6,168 nt of DNA from Clostridia bacterium (GTDB lineage: Bacteria; Bacillota; Clostridia; UBA1381): contig JAFQNU010000047.1 in assembly GCA_017420825.1 (NCBI GenBank), positions 1-6,168 of the forward strand. Reading direction: 5' to 3'. The position numbers and the translations under genes are program-made. Shown here in pieces: positions 5,049-6,168 of this stretch (the first letter of the stretch is position 1; every line of letters starts with the position of its first letter). The notes under the pieces are model-generated. The model ran no database searches and had not been told where the DNA came from. It was given only the letters and a program-made list of their open reading frames with translations.

Positions 5049-6168
5049 AAAATTCGAAAACTGCTCTCCCGTTTTCAAGCTTTAAAAAAGCGTCAAACTT
5101 TTTTCCGCTTTTGGGTGAAATAAATCCGTTTATTTTATAGGTTTTTCCTGTTTCAAGCAGTTGTCTGACATTTGCTACCGATATAACCCTGTTACATATT
5201 ACGTTGTTAATGCTGAATTTACAACCCTTTTCCTTATAACCCTTACAGCCATAACCAAAGCTTGTGCGAACAACCTCGTTTCCGCATAGCGGGCATTTTC
5301 CGACCACATCTCCGAAAAATCCGTCATCTGTGTCATTCTCGGGGCTTTCTTCCCTTTTTACAAAAACCTCACTGATTTCCTTTTTTGCAATTGCAATGCT
5401 TTCATCAATGTTATACTCACCCCGAAACACCTTCTTTAATGCCTTACCAACCTCAGCTGTCTTGTATTTATCCATACTTATATTCATTCTTTTCAGTGCC
5501 TCTATGAGATGCTCTCCGTCAGGCAGAATTGTATAAACATCTTTTTTGAGCTGTATATATCCGCTCTTTTTGGCGTTATCTATGATACCTGTTCTTGTTG
5601 CTTCCGTACCAAGCTCTAACCCCTCAAAAATCGCTTTATATTCCTCTTCGTCATTTTCATCGTCCTGTGCTTTTTGCTTTTCCTCACGAAACGGATTTTT
5701 CAAATAATTATTAAGAGTTTCTATTGTGTAGTGCTTTGGCGGCGAGGTTTCCTTTTCTGTCGGCTTAAAACAAATATTAACCTCATCTCCTTTTTCAAGC
5801 TTAGGCAATATTTTATCCTTTTTTGCATAATCATCATACTTTGTCCAGCCGGGTTCAAAAATAACAGTTCCTTTCAGCGAAAACTGCTCCAGACCTCCAA
5901 CATCTATTGCTATCTCTGTTTTCTCAATTATACAATCCATTGCACAAAATACTGCAACAAAACGTCTCATAATGGTTGAATACACAGTTAATTCATCAGG
6001 TGAAAGTGCATTTTTATCGGGTATCTTATATGTTGGTGTAAGTGCCGAATGTGATTCAATTTTCGAATCGTCAAATATCGTTTTTGTGTCCTTGAATTTA
6101 ACAGGATACCCCATTTTTTCAACAGATGCAAGAATTGTTCTTATTTTTGACTTTTCAGCAGTTGCAAG
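5047..6168 (-). CDS. topB: DNA topoisomerase III (type IA), C-terminal part, truncated by the window edge
   Basis: Type IA topoisomerases pass single strands through a transient break, relaxing negative supercoils and decatenating replication intermediates. The frame stays open to base 6168, so the Met at 6114 is internal and 373 residues of the C-terminal part are visible. The Toprim domain and catalytic tyrosine (in the YPRTDSR-type motif) would lie outside the window. Seen here, in fragment numbering, are ESHSALTPTYK (38-48, equivalent of the HHAIIPT motif), PPKHYTIETLNNYLKNPF (143-160), LELGTEATRTGII (184-196), a four-cysteine zinc motif CPLC...C...C (Cys292, 295, 308, 316; bases 5221-5295) and a final GFISPKSGKKFDAFLKL...VFEF module (348-373) found at the end of Firmicute TopB proteins. 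A short acidic stretch (about 169-178) precedes the GTEATR motif. TopA is less likely, because TopA carries several zinc repeats and a different PT.R motif context. Homologues of this subtype occur both on chromosomes and on conjugative elements; no mobility genes are visible. Confidence 0.9.
   Translation of the reverse strand, partial: LATAEKSKIRTILASVEKMGYPVKFKDTKTIFDDSKIESHSALTPTYKIPDKNALSPDELTVYSTIMRRFVAVFCAMDCIIEKTEIAIDVGGLEQFSLKGTVIFEPGWTKYDDYAKKDKILPKLEKGDEVNICFKPTEKETSPPKHYTIETLNNYLKNPFREEKQKAQDDENDEEEYKAIFEGLELGTEATRTGIIDNAKKSGYIQLKKDVYTILPDGEHLIEALKRMNISMDKYKTAEVGKALKKVFRGEYNIDESIAIAKKEISEVFVKREESPENDTDDGFFGDVVGKCPLCGNEVVRTSFGYGCKGYKEKGCKFSINNVICNRVISVANVRQLLETGKTYKINGFISPKSGKKFDAFLKLENGRAVFEF

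Noticed and set aside
5674..5979. Open frame of 101 codons on the plus strand inside topB
   Set aside because: It is antisense to strong topB coding sequence, rich in Phe/Ile/Cys from reverse-complemented codons, has no ribosome site and no family resemblance.
6112..6114. Met codon at 6114 as the start of the topoisomerase gene
   Set aside because: The frame stays open to the window edge with topoisomerase-like sequence (LATAEKSKIRTIL), so this Met is internal and the gene is truncated.

Overview
The window is a 6.2 kb piece of a low-GC, tightly packed bacterial chromosome, most likely from an anaerobic Firmicute of class Clostridia. This rests on AT-rich intergenic regions with near-consensus sigma-A promoters, AAGGAGG-type ribosome binding sites, a streptococcal/clostridial-type class II aldolase, a CotJC-like manganese catalase and a Firmicute-type topoisomerase III. 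The assignment is an inference from protein style, not from a marker gene.

Layout from left to right: (1) the 3' three quarters of fba, a class II fructose-bisphosphate aldolase on the plus strand, closed by a hairpin terminator; (2) uxaC (uronate isomerase), plus strand, with its own TTGACA-N17-TATAAT promoter and an unusually short protein; (3) a convergent junction with a 13-bp bidirectional terminator; (4) a manganese-catalase-family gene on the minus strand; (5) a Gfo/Idh/MocA-fold gene on the minus strand that carries GH109 (NAD-dependent alpha-N-acetylgalactosaminidase) signatures; (6) a 108-bp divergent control region with two overlapping promoters and two odd-centred palindromes; (7) an AraC-family regulator with an N-terminal cupin domain on the plus strand; (8) a second convergent junction with a hairpin; (9) the C-terminal part of a type IA topoisomerase (TopB-like) on the minus strand, running off the right edge.

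Functionally, fba serves central glycolysis, and uxaC opens the hexuronate (glucuronate/galacturonate) route. The AraC-type gene is probably a sugar-responsive regulator that controls the divergent GH109-like gene and possibly itself. GH109-like gene, regulator and uxaC together suggest use of host or plant glycans that contain uronic acids or amino sugars, but no shared operon ties uxaC to the regulator. The manganese catalase fits peroxide detoxification or spore-coat function. No RNA genes, CRISPR arrays, insertion sequences or clear attachment sites were seen. No intergenic stretch exceeds 300 bp. The one region that looks unusual is the compact divergent promoter at 4041-4148. No clearly new multi-gene system is visible.
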